DNA of 64,000 nucleotides from Styela clava (GCF_964204865.1 NC_135252.1:22961383-23025382); one strand, 5' to 3'; positions 13,401 through 25,130 are shown, numbered from the stretch's first letter. The notes: generated from the sequence alone by a model not told the origin. Numbers and translations: made by a program.

Positions 13401-14381
13401 CGGTTTGGACGCGTACAAAATAATTACACGGAGGCGTAGCCAGGAGGAAAACATCTTCCCGTATTATATATAAGAATTTTCGTAGATTGAAATGCTGTTT
13501 AGACTAGGGCTGGGCATATTCGAATACCTGATGATTTCAGAATCGAATAATTTTTTCGAATCGAATCCCGAATACTTGGGAGATATAAAATTGCATGTAA
13601 CCTTCTTATTGTATTAGGTTCACTAGACACATAAATTACTGAAAACATAGAATACATCGCTCAGACAGATTGCTGAGCGTTCACACACAATAAAAAACGT
13701 GTTTTCATCAATAACTCACTACAGGAAAGAGTCGTATGTCAGGATATCGTTGAATAAATATGGCTTCATAGAAAAAACTGAGAAATTACCTCGACATTGG
13801 CGGAAAGAAAAAAAAATGGCGACGATTCAAAATTTTGCTTTGAACCGATTCGAATAATTTCATATTTGATTCGATTCGAATATTCGATTTGAAATGCCCA
13901 GTTTAGACCCAAGACTCTTAAAAACCCATGTTTTCGGGCGGGACCCGCTTGCTATTAGGGTCTAACTCAGCAATTAGAAATTTTAACTCCCCCGATCCCC
14001 CCACCCCCTCAAAAAATCATGTTTATGCCCTTGTAATAAAATTCGAAGGAAAGAGGCAAATGCTGAAATTACAGAAAACAACATTTATTCAAGGATATTA
14101 CAAAAAAAAAATAGGTGTTCTTTAAACCTAATCTAACCATACCTTGAAGCGAAAGGTATATCAATAAAAATCTACGGGAATTTTAAAATAAACAATATAC
14201 GTTTTCTTAATTTTTTCAAAATATTTCCTACACATTCTACGGCGAACAAAATTAGTTACCTACATATTGGCACACACCCTTCCCAGAGCGCCTACAAAAA
14301 CGCCGTGAAATTATAATAACAACATCACTCACCTTTATATATGCAAACATAAATGGCGATAACTGCCGCTAACACACGCAT
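7462..14381 (-). CDS. Secreted protein with four WxxW (mucin-2/CILP type) modules, 8 exons, 406 aa
   Basis: Exons in coding order: 14333-14381, 13016-13333, 12577-12667, 11550-11737, 10621-10711, 9594-9811, 7904-8058, 7462-7572; the joined frame is open for 1,221 nt. Exon 1 encodes a hydrophobic signal-like start (MRVLAAVIAIYVCIYK). Four modules follow, starting at Cys23, Cys126, Cys219 and Cys319. Each has an aromatic W/Y-x-x-W/Y core, a DRDNPSGxGDYETL-like stretch (DLPTGKGDYETI in module 4), a central Cys, a G-hydrophobic-x-C-x-N motif and a closing DYKVRFCC-type end (YEVKFYCC in module 4). This is the Mucin2_WxxW pattern of MUC2/MUC5 and CILP. Module 1 is one exon; the others are each split by one intron. 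A proline-rich linker precedes module 4. The join of exon 6 to exon 7 recreates the conserved first Cys of module 4, which supports it. Likely extracellular; exact role unknown. Splicing is inferred, without transcript evidence. Confidence 0.85.
8182..8607. mobile_element. hAT-like element (GGGATCGGCAATC ends)
   Basis: Begins GGCAGGGATCGGCAATCTTT and ends CCGTAGGTTGCCGACCCCTG. It lies between exons 7 and 6 of the four-module WxxW gene. A second copy is at 17572-18043. Confidence 0.75.
8780..9215. repeat. Partial inverse copy of the 45.1-45.7 kb element
   Basis: AAACGATCGTTATGTCCAAT, AGAGAAAAGCG, and an AGAGAGCTACGCCCAAATAT end match 45330-45620 in reverse. The same GAGAGC...CCCAAATATATGGACAC end also occurs at 7632-7660 and in reverse at 46955-46985. 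It lies in intron 6 of the four-module WxxW gene. Confidence 0.65.
10305..10607 (+). repeat. ~300-bp dispersed repeat, copy 1
   Basis: Opens GAATATCGGTCAGAGACCGA, passes AACCTCGCTTTCGTGAGATA and CAGACAGACAAACACC, and ends in the hairpin TTACCGATCTTAAGATCGAT. Its end is 14 bp from exon 5 of the four-module WxxW gene. Confidence 0.85.
11275..11500. repeat. ~60-bp tandem repeat in an intron of the four-module WxxW gene
   Basis: About four units marked GGGAACACTTTT, ATGACATCTGGTGATTGTCA and GGCGGGGTGATGA. The matching intron of the inverted paralogue has fewer than two units at 28335-28462. Confidence 0.75.
12072..12443. mobile_element. hAT-like element (GGGGTGTACGAAAGGCGGCC)
   Basis: GCAGGGGTGTACGAAAGGCG at the left and AAATGTCGCACAACCCTG at the right. 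Related copies: 18611-19112, and parts at 22640-22805 and 27795-28045. It lies between exons 3 and 4 of the four-module WxxW gene. The copy in the inverted paralogue occupies the matching intron. Confidence 0.7.
13505..13900. mobile_element. 396-bp hAT-like element in intron 1 of the four-module WxxW gene
   Basis: Begins TAGGGCTGGGCATATTCGAA, rich in GAATCGAATAATTTTTTCGA, and ends ATTTGAAATGCCCA. Target duplication GTTTAGAC at 13497-13504 and 13901-13908. Related copies: 46001-46392 and a degenerate one at 55105-55456. Confidence 0.85.
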
Positions 14382-15850
14382 GTTGTGTTTCTCTTATACC
14401 AAATTAAAAACTGCAATAAAAATAATTTTAATATTTTTTTGATAGAGTCACAGAGCTTAGAAAAGAACAAGTATTTTCTTCTCACTGTATTGTTTATAGA
14501 GCTGGGAATATTTAATCGGGTCACCGTTATTAAATAGTTAAACGGTTACGAATATTTTCTATCGTTAACTTCATCCCTGTCTTGTTTGTGTCCATTTTGT
14601 ACTCGAATATACATAGAAAAACATCAAACGCGAAATATTATTACAATCGAAACATCCAGTTTCCTGAATTACAGAAGTCAAAACACTGTACAAACATTAT
14701 GATCGAATAAGACACATTGGCAAAATTTAATCCACCACCCCCTTTCCCGGTACTTCCCCTTACTATTGTTTCTAAGAAACGCAATTTTTCACACAAATAC
14801 CAAAATAAAAATCTGAGTCAGCTACGCTCTTGCCCTGCTGTACTAGATTTGCATACTCGGCATTGATAGCACCTTCTCCGATCGATGGCTTACACACCAA
14901 AATTGAGCAAAACTGAGCCAAGCTCGAAAAACCTCAGCCCATTAGCTCTGTTGAGATGCTAAATCGCCGTGGTCATTTCAGAATTTAGGCGTTTATATAC
15001 GATACGGCCTTAAACGAATGACTTGGCATAAACGAGTGTTTTGCCTTGAGGATATGTTACCGGTACCGACACAGTGGCGAATTCGATGTAATGTTTTTGA
15101 ACGAAAATAATATTTTCAAACTAATCATTTGCGGGAAATTCCGAAATTAAAATACGAAAAATTTACTTACTTTTTATGGTAAATGCATTATGCCAGTAAG
15201 AGTAATTTATTAATTCTGATAAAACGTGCTTCGTACAGGTGGAGACGACTCTTTGAAATAGAAAAAATTGTGTATCATACATAACAAGTTTTCGTACCTA
15301 AAAACGCTTTTTGGATTATGAGCGTACGAAATCAAATTGGCAGTCCATTCACAGTTTTATCGAGGATTCTAGCTTCAATTACTCTTAGTGTTAATTAAGT
15401 AAATTTTATTGTTTTTTTTAAAGTGTAAATTAGTGGTTTTCACTATAATTAAAATCTTAAAAATATTTTGCTTTAAAAATCGTGTTGGTACGAATGAAAC
15501 AGAGAACTTATTTTTCATGAACTCTTCCAGTTAATATTACCCGGAACTTATCGGAAAATAAAATTCATTTAAACGTAAAAAGGACCGTCAATAAATTTAT
15601 CATTATACGCAGAATAATGACGGTGCGTTTTTGTCTGTTCGCAAAAGTTGCGCACAACAGACGCCAGAGGTAGATCTATGAAACCAATTAATGTAAATAA
15701 AATGCACTAATATGATTTTCATATATTACTGTTCTGATTTTCAAAAAGGAATAAATCGTAAATTAAAAATTGGGATCTTTCGCAGAAAGCCACTGATGGA
15801 AAAATGTGAGATTTGAGAAAACACCCCGGCCACGTTTTAAAATAACAAAC

Positions 15851-16136
15851 GAGAATATCGGTCAGAGACTGAAGACTTATCGATCGAAAGTTAGGGGATC
15901 CCCCAAAACAGCGCTTTTACTCCATAGTGACACCTTGTGTCCCATCACTAATTAATAACTCACTAATTATACGACATAATTCGCCCAAAATCAATAGGCT
16001 TTCGGTCCGAGATATGATGAATGCACATGCAAAATCGCCTCGCTTTCGCGAGATATCGCGTGCATCTAACAGACAAACAGACAGACAGACAAATACCTAT
16101 CAACATACTTACCGATTAAAATCGATAAGTAATAAT
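15851..16136 (+). repeat. ~300-bp dispersed repeat, copy 2
   Basis: Same family; terminal hairpin CCGATTAAAATCGATAAG. Confidence 0.85.
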
Positions 16137-16225
16137 TAATTGAGGCTAGAAATGATTTAAAAATTTGAATTTTCAGCGCAATCTGCATTCCTAACCCTCA
16201 CCCCTACTGGGTAATCACTAATTTG

Positions 16226-16461
16226 GGGGCTCTCGAAGTATGCGAACCAAGATGGCGGACATCGGAATGTAATATGTGTACTAGGTTAGGGTTAGGCCAT
16301 AATTTTAAGTATAAATACTACGTGAGGCTCTTGGCTAATCTTCGAACTGATAATAGGACTAAAATAAGGAAAATTGGAAAAAAATTATCGCCTAACCCTA
16401 ACCTGTTACCCATGTTACGTTTCGATGTCCGCCATCTTGGTTCGCATACTTCGGGAGCACC
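16226..16461. mobile_element. 236-bp hAT-like MITE, copy 2
   Basis: Same family as 7201-7436. Target duplication CTAATTTG at 16218-16225 and 16462-16469. Confidence 0.9.
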
Positions 16462-16712
16462 CTAATTTGTTATTTTAAAACGTGGCGGGATGTTTTCTTC
16501 TTATTTTGAGCGCGGGTGGAAGTTTAGTACAAAAGATCCTTGTTTTTGATTTCAAGTTATTACCAAATCTACTTGCACGGTGAGCGTTTTGGCAGCCGAT
16601 TGGCAAGTGAAGCCACTTTGCTCTGATTTCGAAACTCTAACTCCAATTACTTTTAAAAATCAGTACAAATGATTCAGATATCTTTTGTATAAATCTCCCG
16701 TCAAAAAACAAA

Positions 16713-17011
16713 CGAGAATATCGGTCGGGGACCGAAGACTTATCGATTGGAGGTTAGGGGATCCCACAAAACAGTGCTCTTACTCCATAGTGACACCGTG
16801 TGTCCCATCACTAATTAATTAATAACTCGCTAATTATACGACATAATTCATCGAAAGTCAATATGCTTCTGTTCCGAACTATGATGAATGCACATGCAAA
16901 ATTTGGAGCAGATTCAACCTCGCTTTCGTGAGATATCGCGTGTATCTAACAGACACACAAAGAGACAAATACCTATCAACATACTTACCGATCTTAAGAT
17001 CGATAAGTAAT
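16713..17011 (+). repeat. ~300-bp dispersed repeat, copy 3
   Basis: Same family and orientation as copy 2, flanked by two oppositely oriented 236-bp MITEs. Confidence 0.85.
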
Positions 17012-17098
17012 TAGTAATTTATCCAGTTAGGGTTAAGAATGCAGAATGCGCTGAAAATTCGAATTTTTTAAATCAGTTCTTGCCTCAACTGTATATTT

Positions 17099-17334
17099 GG
17101 TGCTCCCGAAGTATGCGAACCAAGATGGCGGACATCGGAACGTAACATGGGTAACAGGTTAGGGTTAGGCGATAATTTTTTTCCAATTTTCCTTATTTTA
17201 GTCCTATTATCAGTTCGAAGACTAGCCAAGAGCCTCCCGTAGTATTTATACCTAAAATTATGGCCTAACCCTAACCTAGTACACATATTACATTCCGATG
17301 TCCGCCATCTTGGTTCGCATACTTCGGGAGCCCC
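17099..17334. mobile_element. 236-bp hAT-like MITE, copy 3
   Basis: Inverted relative to copy 2 and same length. Both terminal inverted repeats are intact (GTGCTCCCGAAGTATGCGAA and its inverse). No clean target duplication is visible. Confidence 0.85.
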
Positions 17335-17571
17335 GTAAGCGTGGCGGGTTTGTTTTCTCACATTTCACATTTCCTCATTAGTGGCGGTGGCTTTGTACAA
17401 AAGATCCGGATTTAATTCACCGATACTCACTCATTGGTGGCATCTTGTTCAAAGATAAGTAAACTTTTTGATTTTTTTTAAAGTGTAGATTATTGGTTTC
17501 ACTTTAATTAATGTCTTAAAAATATTTTTCTCAAATATCGTGTTTGTACAACGAAAAAACATATTGCGTAA

Positions 17572-18043
17572 TCCAGGGGGCGGCAACCTTTTGTCGCTCG
17601 CGGGCCAAATTAAGGGTTGCAAGTCATTAGCTAGCCGCGCATTTTTCTAGAAAGTTAAAAACCGAACGGATGATACTTTTTATAATAAAATTGAAGCAGT
17701 GATACATCTCTCGAATAGAATATATATTCATTTCCTTATTGCATTGCATCCCAAAAAATGCCATTTGAATAATTTTGGCGTCATTGAACCATTTGCACTT
17801 AGCCTCAACCTTTCTTCGTTTTGTTGCCATTTGTCTAATTATAAATAAATTATAAGCTCATACGAGTAATTTGTGGTTATATACTTGTTAGGTTATATTA
17901 TAATTTAGTCTACACATGTCTCACAATAAATTATGTTACCTAAAGAATATAATCGTCAAAACAGCTGTTTTGTTACTATAGTTCAGCGAAGCGTCGCGGG
18001 CCGGATTACATCACTCCGCGGGCCGTAGGTTGCCGACTCCTGG
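17572..18043. mobile_element. hAT-like element, second copy
   Basis: CAGGGGGCGGCAACCTTTTG at the left, GTAGGTTGCCGACTCCTG at the right. Flanking 8-mers GCGTAATC and GCGTAATG differ at one base. Confidence 0.78.
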
Positions 18044-18610
18044 CGTAATGTTTATTTCCACGCCTCGTATCGCGTAATTTCCTCGTAAGATGAAGTCACT
18101 TAGAAGCAGAGTTGGCGGGATCGAGTCATTCGTTACTCGTTCAATTACTCTCAGTATTAGGTAAATTGTATGATTTTTTTAAAGCCTAAATTATCGGTTT
18201 CACTTTAATTAAAGTCTCAAAAATATTTTTCTTAAATATCGTGTTGATACAACGAAAATAAAATATTACATCATTTTATGTTTATGCCTTGTAATCGCGT
18301 AATTTCCTCGGGAATCGGTCGTGAGATGAAGTGACTTAAAAGCAGAGTTGGCGAGATCGAGTCATTCGGCACTCGTTCAATTACTCTTAGTTTTAGATAA
18401 AATTTTAATATTTTGTTATTGCCTAAATTATCGGTTTCACTACAAATAAATTCTTATAAATATTTTTATTAACATTCGCGTTCAACAAAAAAACACATTG
18501 CGCATTTTCTTTCCTCGCCTCGTATTCCCCCGTGAATCGGTCGTAAGACACGGAGTTCAGGGCCAGGTTATTTAAAAACATCGTATCCACTTCATGCAGG
18601 ACCCAATAAC

Positions 18611-19112
18611 TCAGAGGTGTGCAACCGGGGGCGCGCGGGCCACAATCTGGCCCGCCAAGCCATTCAGTGTAGCCCTTGTCAACACTCTGATTTTTCCCCA
18701 TCAAGCATAAAACTCTAATCCGATAGTTTATGTTTAAAAATCCGCTCACATGGGTTAGAATACATAATGTTTTTTCCCTATTTTGCTGCGTTAAACATTT
18801 CGCCGTTTTGCCCGGCGTATTTATACTGTAAGGCTAGGCAATAGCCGCATTCTCTTTTCTTGTCAGCTGAATCATTAACATTTGACCAGACAGTTAAGGA
18901 TTGCCAGAACTTCTGTCAAAGCTGATGTTAACAAACTATGCAAGAACTTGAAATTTCAAGAATCCCACTAAAATGTAAAATAAATACAATTTTGCATTGT
19001 GAGAATTTTTTCGTTGTGTACATGGAGAATCTATTTTTTGCGTGGCCCAGAGCTAGATATCTGAAGTTGGTTATGTTGGCCCACCGACGAAAATGTTGCA
19101 CATCTCTGTATA
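18611..19112. mobile_element. hAT-like element, second copy
   Basis: CTCAGAGGTGTGCAACCGGG at the left, AAATGTTGCACATCTCTG at the right. The interior matches 12072-12443. Confidence 0.68.
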
Positions 19113-19546
19113 ACTAAATTTAGTACGCGATGCTGCACTTTAATTATTAGTGACATATGCAGTGCCTATTTAGTGTAATAGTGTGAAATAGTTTTTGAAT
19201 TACCGTTAGTAAATATATATATTTATGATTTTTTCAAAAGTGTAAATTATCGGTTTCACTATAATTAAAATTCTAAAAATATTTTTCTCAAATATCGTGT
19301 TAATACAACGAAAATGAAACAGTTTTATTTTTATGCCTTCTAATCGCGTCATTTTTCACCGATTGATCGTGAGATGATTTATTTTATACAGCCTATTAAT
19401 AATAATTGCGCGTTTCATACGAAACCTTCATTAAATCGAAAATAAATAATCATATGAGCGGAATTTTTCCGTCTGCGTTTGTTGAGATTTTTTCAAAGTT
19501 TTAACGTTTGATTCTGGTCGCAAAAAGTACACCAATTTCCCACAAA

Positions 19547-20204
19547 GAACTCGCCGGATGAGAACAGAACAGGCCTAAGTCACAATTTTGAGTTTTGAGA
19601 AAAACGCAAAAAACAATTTGGAATTTTTTTATTTTTGAATTTCTAGATATTCACACTCAGTAAACCCCTGAGCTCTGGTTATTTTAATGTGGATGTGAAT
19701 ATCTTAATCAATATCTTTTGGCACTTCAGCTTCAATTCTTTCCTGCTTTTTTAACCCCACAATGGACTTTGGCCCATTCTGTTCTCAACAACTTCTGAAT
19801 TTTTTTGTATGGGATGCAAGGTAAAAGAAGGTGACTTAGGCCTAAGTTGCACTGAAGAAATTTTTAGGGATGTAAGTTTCGGACATTTCATTTCTGATGT
19901 TCATGCCCATCACATTGGAACTTGGGACTATCTTTTTTCAGTATTTTAGGGTTTTGAGCCATGCTCTACAAGGTGGTGGTCTTGAAATTCTGAATTTCAT
20001 AATATTAAAAATTTTAGCTGGACTTAGGCCCATTCTGTTCTTAACTTCTACAGTCCTAAGTCGAGCTAAAATTTTTATTATTGAGAAATTCAGGATTTCA
20101 AGACCACCACCTTGTAGAGCATGGCTCAAAACCCCAAAATATTGAAAAAAGTGAATTTTGCAAAAATGTGATTTAGGCCCCTTCTGTTCTCATCCGGCGA
20201 ACTA
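19547..20204. mobile_element. Foldback element with nested palindromes
   Basis: Terminal inverse arms TCGCCGGATGAGAACAGAAC / GTTCTCATCCGGCGA. An inner, almost perfect hairpin spans 19948-20140: GCCATGCTCTACAAGGTGGT pairs with its inverse at about 20105-20124, and the arms continue through TCTTGAAATTCTGAATTTC. It sits close to the centre of the large WxxW palindrome. The open frames on both strands here mirror each other and are not genes. Confidence 0.85.
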
Positions 20205-20439
20205 TATATTGTACGTTTTTACACTTTTGGGGCGAAGTGCAATTATTAAAACTAGTGCGAAACATAAGTCTCATGATTTCAAGAGAATACATAGAATCAG
20301 AGAAGCAACTCGTCTTAACAGGGGTCGCGGAAAATTTGAATATATTGAAAGGGGTGGCGATCTTGAAAATTTAGGAAGCCCTGGATTAGGCAATACGGAA
20401 TAAAAAGTGTTCCCCTTCAATTAAAATATGTGTTGTTTT

Positions 20440-20654
20440 TGCGGATACTCCCGTAGTATGTATACCAGGTTAGGGTTAGGCCCTAATTTTATTCGAATTT
20501 TCTTTATTTTATTTCGATTACGAGTACGTGGACTGTCTGTGTTAGCCAAGTGAATATCCCCTTGTCCATAGGTTTCAGTCCATTCACACAACTTGATGTA
20601 AAGTAAGCGAACAAAGTTAGTTACCTCCATATTGGTAAACACACTTCTGAAGCG
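20440..20654. mobile_element. Long-form MITE (about 215 bp), representative copy
   Basis: Starts TACTCCCGTAGTATGTATAC and ends TTGGTAAACACACTTCTGAA; the interior holds GAGTACGTGGACTGTCTGTG and GGTTTCAGTCC. Other copies: 10771-10970, 28773-28984, 36522-36958 (interrupted), 40391-40607, 49886-50099, 57975-58186, and parts at 5815-5885, 14243-14295 and 21453-21600. The termini are related to the 236-bp family but the core is different. Confidence 0.8.
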
Positions 20655-21604
20655 CCGTTTTGCGATGTGGACTTATCGCTATCGTCCGCCAGCTATGGAC
20701 TGCGCAATCCAGGAAGGTACGAAGAGCAAAGGTGCAAGAATGAGGGATCAGCGCATAGCAGAAAAGGGTAGTCAAAATTTAGAAAACGCATTTAAAGAAG
20801 ACGACTTGATACAACGCGAACCCAGCGTTGGACACACAATGTCTATAATGGATGTGAAGTTCCTGAACGGCGTCAATGTTCGGATTTTCACTTCTAGTAA
20901 TATAGGGTGTCCATAAGTCCCTTTACAATTTCAATTTTGTTATTAAGTCAGTTCTCAATATATCTTATATTCATATATCTCGCCACATCGTTCGAAAACT
21001 ACTGATTTAGATCGTCATGGTTTTACTCGAACGCGCAGTTCTTCACGCACGCCAAAATATATTATTTATTCGATACATTTAACATGGCCCACGAGTTAAA
21101 AAAGGCAAGAGGACGAAATTATTTTAATTCTGGCATCGTGGCGTTGGATTAAAGTTTTAAATGTTGAACATGTTTAAATCTACATGTTTGGGCGGTTCCC
21201 GATTTTCGCTTCCAAAGATATATTTATATTAGTTCATACTTTCGAAATAGAGATGACAATGCAATATTTCAAAATTAAGTTCCAATTCGACATTTTTGCA
21301 TAATCATGTTAACTCAACATTTTGTAAATTTTATAATCGCTTCTTTTCTGTAATAAATAACGTTATTACAAAAATCACATTACATTGCACACACTGCAAA
21401 CATATTGCACCATTTTTTTATTTTCATTGTCCGCATCGCGTAGTTTTCCTGGCCCTTCAGAAGTGTGTGTACCAATATGGAGGTAACTAATTTTGTTCGC
21501 CTCCTTTACATCAAGTTGTGTAAAGGGACTGAAACCTATATGGGCAGGAGGTATATTCACATGGCTAACACAGACAGTCCCCGAACTCGTAATAGAACTA
21601 ATAT

Positions 21605-21723
21605 GAGAAAAATCGGACCTCCTGGAGTATGCGCACTAAGATGGCGCACAACCTGAACTCAGGTTGTGTACCAGGTTAGGGTTCAGGTTATGCGACATCT
21701 TGGTGCGCATACTTCAGGAGCAA
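21605..21723. mobile_element. Short MITE copy
   Basis: Ends GACCTCCTGGAGTATGCGCA and its inverse, with CAAGATGGCGCACAACCTGA-type arms. It is inserted in a partial longer MITE (21453-21775). Confidence 0.8.
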
Positions 21724-21918
21724 CAAAAAATCGGAATGAAATTATGGCCTAACCTGGTACACACACTATGGGAGTACCGCAAATTTTGCATAATCATGCC
21801 TCTTCCGAACATTTTATATAGTCATAATTATACTCGAATGCGTAATTCCAAAACCCAGTTTTTCACTAATGGCTAAAAATATTTGTTCGATTCATTTAAT
21901 ATGGCCCAAAAGTTAGAA

Positions 21919-22326
21919 GGGTTGTCCAAGGTTGTCGACTCCGCGGGCCACAAAAATATTTTGCATTGTTCTCGGACCACAATAGTGCCAAGAATAGGTA
22001 AACAATACAAAACAAACACTTTTATTGTGCAAACACATAGTTATCAGGCATTGCCAACATAGGCTAATAGATTCCGCATTCAATTTTTAGTTTTCTATGA
22101 TTCCTAGACTGCCAAGCACATCATTCAACTTCGCTGGTTTCCTCAGCTAGTCATAACACTAGTCAATTCAGCGATGTAGCAATATGTCAAAAGATTTTTC
22201 TGATCAATTTTATGACGGAACAACACGAAATGCGATTTTTCGATTACTTCCCGAATGTGACGCGGGCCACAGATAATGGAGTGGCGGGCCACATTTGGCC
22301 CGCGGGCCTGGGTTTTGACCACCCTG
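21919..22326. mobile_element. 408-bp hAT-like element
   Basis: GGGTTGTCCAAGGTTGTCGA at the left, GGGTTTTGACCACCCTG at the right, CGCGGGCC inside. Target duplication AGTTAGAA at 21911-21918 and 22327-22334. A relative lies at 48293-48584. Confidence 0.82.
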
Positions 22327-22514
22327 AGTTAGAACATCTATATTGAATGTAAAGTTTCTGAGTGGCGTCCGTATTCAGATTCTCGCTTCCAGAGACATAT
22401 TATTTATATTCGTCAGATTTTCGAAGCAAAGTTGTCAATGCAAAATTGCTAGTGTGACTTTTATTGCCCAGAATTGGCAAATTTGTGCATTCATGCTATC
22501 GGACGTTCTTAATA

Positions 22515-22622
22515 GGCGCTCCAGAAATATGTGTACCAAGATGACGCACAACCTGCCCTAACTTGGTACACATACTATGTTTAGGTTGTGCGCCATCTTG
22601 GTACACATACTACATGAGCACC
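22515..22622. mobile_element. Short MITE copy
   Basis: Ends GCGCTCCAGAAATATGTGTA and its inverse. Flanking 8-mers CTTAATAG and CTTAATAA are near-identical target duplicates. Confidence 0.82.
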
Positions 22623-23718
22623 CTTAATAAATGCACCGGGCAAAACGGGGAAAAACTTAACGCAGCGACGAGAGCAAAATTTTTTTTTTAAACATAAACT
22701 GTCGGATTGGTATTTTATGCTTGATGGGAAAATATCTCACAGTGGGGCCACACTGAATGGCTCAGCGGGCCTGATTGTAGCCCGCGGGACACACCTCTGA
22801 GTTATTACTGTAACGATCAATCTTTCCCAATTTAGTTGAAATAAATGTCATGGGTCATTTAACACCAATTGCGACGTCACATGGATGTCACATGACGCGA
22901 GCCCGCGTTTGACCGACTCAGAATCAAGGTCACCCCGTTGTTTCATGTTACGCTTGCATTTGGCAGCGTCTTTCTAATTTGGGATTTAGCTTAGAATGTT
23001 TAGGTTTCCGACTCCGCTTTACCGTCGGTAGATGTCCATTTTATGTTCACTGAATAGTAAGCTTCTCATTTACTTGGTTTAATGTTAATCAAGCCTATTG
23101 TCCTACAGATGTATACTTGTAGTTCGTAACCCAAAAAATTCTTTAAATACACGGTATACGACATTAGATTATACAGCACACGGAATTAGAATATAGTATA
23201 CGGTATTATTATACGTCATTATTGTAGTCAAACTTATTCATTTGTTCGCACTCTTTCGTCACACAAGTATCAAATTAAAAGAACTGGATTAATCATTTCG
23301 GAATAAATTTAACACATTGCAAGTCAGTGACAATCATATTAGACGAAGGAATTTAGGAATACAGTCAGCTATATAGTCTAAAGGCCGGCCATCTCGGTCG
23401 GGACGTATTTGTCGCCTTCAAATATCATCAGGTTAAAGGATGTCACTTACAATTAGGTCACTTACAATTAGATGAAGTGAATGTGATGTTTTTAAATAAC
23501 CTGTCCCCGAACTCCGTGTCTCACGACCGATTCCCGGGGAAATTACGTGATGCGAGGCGTAGGAATGAAAAATTGCGCAAATTTTTTTTTTTTGTGCGAA
23601 CGTGGTTGTTAAGAAGAAAATGTTGAGACTTTAATTACAGTGAAACCAATAATTTACGCATTAAAAAAAATCATAAAATATACTTATCTTTGAACAAGAG
23701 TATCGGTAAACTAAATCG

Positions 23719-23826
23719 GACCTCCTGAAATATGTGCACCAAGATGGCGCACAACCTGAACATAGTGTGTGTGCCAGATTAGTGTTCAGGTTATGCGACA
23801 TCTTGGTGCACATACTTCAGGAGCAC
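23719..23826. mobile_element. Short MITE copy
   Basis: GACCTCCTGAAATATGTGCA at one end and CACATACTTCAGGAGCACC at the other. The arms carry CAAGATGGCGCACAACCTGA and an imperfect inverse. Confidence 0.8.
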
Positions 23827-23907
23827 CACTACATCCAGATCTTTTGTACAAAGCCATCACTAATGCAAAAATGTGAGATTTAGTAATTATCCAGTTGGAT
23901 TTGGGGG

Positions 23908-24017
23908 CGCTCCCGAAGTATGTGCACCAAGATGGCACACAGCCTGATAACCCTAACCTGATACACATACTATGTTCAGGTTGTGCGCCATCTTGATGTA
24001 CATACTTCTGGAGGTCC
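23908..24017. mobile_element. Short MITE copy
   Basis: GCGCTCCCGAAGTATGTGCA at the left and TACATACTTCTGGAGGTCC at the right, with CCTAACCTGATACACATACT inside. Confidence 0.8.
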
Positions 24018-24885
24018 CCCGAATCTTTGCGTATCGGCATTGGTTACCCTATTCATTACACCCATTGCGGCCCCTTCCGACTTCTCTGTAATTTCCTTGG
24101 GGACACGGGCCCCCGGTTGGAAACCGCTGCAATAAGCAATGCGGAACTAAAAAGGTCTTTTTCACATAAAAGTCGCTGCTTGTGCAGAGCCTCTTTCATG
24201 CAACAGTATTGACTGCCAGTACCAGGAGTGTAGCCAGAAATATTAAAAAAAAAAAAGCTGGAGTTCTGAAATTTCTAATTGCCAAATTAAACCGTATCAG
24301 ATAGCGAGGCTGAAAAACGTGGATTTACAAGTGTCTTGAGATTCCAAATATTTTCAAGCTACGAAAAATTCTTATGTATGATACAGGAAAATGCTGTTTT
24401 TTACATTTCAAAACGACAGGGGGTTCGACCCCGAACCCCCCTGACTACGCATCTTTTCTGTAAAGACCAATGTTGGGGGTAAAAATGTAAATGCGTTTTG
24501 GAGGAACTAAATGAATCATTTTGAATGAAATGATGCATTTACTATAAAAAGCAAGTACATTTTACGTATTTTAATATCGGAATTTCCCACAGATGGCTAA
24601 TTTATATAATTTGTTTTCGTTCAAAAACATCACATCGAATTCGCCAATATACCGGTAACATATCCTCAAGGCAAAACACTTGTTTGAGTCAAGTAATTCG
24701 TTTAATTAAGGCCATTATGTATGTAAACGCCTGAATTCTGCAATGACCACGGCACTTTAGCGATCTAATAGGCGAAGGTTTTTATATATATATTTTTGAT
24801 CACAAAGTGGACTTATGGGTCGTTTTCACGTCTTTTTTTCAAACAAGGCAGGTTTACAATTACCAGTAGGAATGATATATTCATT

Positions 24886-25072
24886 GGTGACCGTACATTT
24901 GAACCCATGTGTACATCCGCGGGTTCAATCTATATGCGGGTGCTAAAACCCATGGGTTAGGTTAGTATGGGTACAAATACCCGTAAAACCAAAAAATTTC
25001 CATAGGTGTAATAGTATGCAGGTGCAATTTTCGTGGGTTCAAATGTACGTGGGTTCAAATGTAATGGAACCG
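24886..25072. mobile_element. 187-bp hAT-like MITE just upstream of the two-module WxxW gene
   Basis: Same family as 3773-3960. Target duplication TATTCATT at 24878-24885 and 25073-25080. It ends 58 bp before the ATG. The corresponding site upstream of the inverted paralogue has no copy, so it arrived after the duplication. Confidence 0.88.
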
Positions 25073-25130
25073 TATTCATTTATTCAATTTTTTTATTACA
25101 GTTTTTAATTTAGTATAAGAGTAAAACAGC

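Larger units (their letters stand above)
14382..24885. other. Spacer between the two head-to-head WxxW genes
   Basis: No gene is seen. Direct copies of a ~250-bp AT-rich unit (TTATCGGTTTCACT, AAATATTTTTCTCAAATATCG, GTAATTTCCTCG) recur near 15380, 17460, 18150, 18400 and 19230, with an inverse copy near 23510-23700. 14985-15190 is inverse to 24530-24770 (ATATGTTACCGGTA, CGAATTCGATGTAATGTTTT). Another repeat (GATTTTCGCTTCCA-GATATA) recurs near 20850, 21200 and 22360. The rest is transposons listed separately. Confidence 0.7.

Noticed and set aside
13011..13454. The full 147-codon open frame as a single-exon gene with its own Met
   Set aside because: Its first ~40 codons are intron; homology to the WxxW module starts after the acceptor at 13333.
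20632..20916. 94-codon plus-strand frame
   Set aside because: Its end lies in a repeat found again near 21200 and 22360, its start lies in a MITE, and it lacks a domain.
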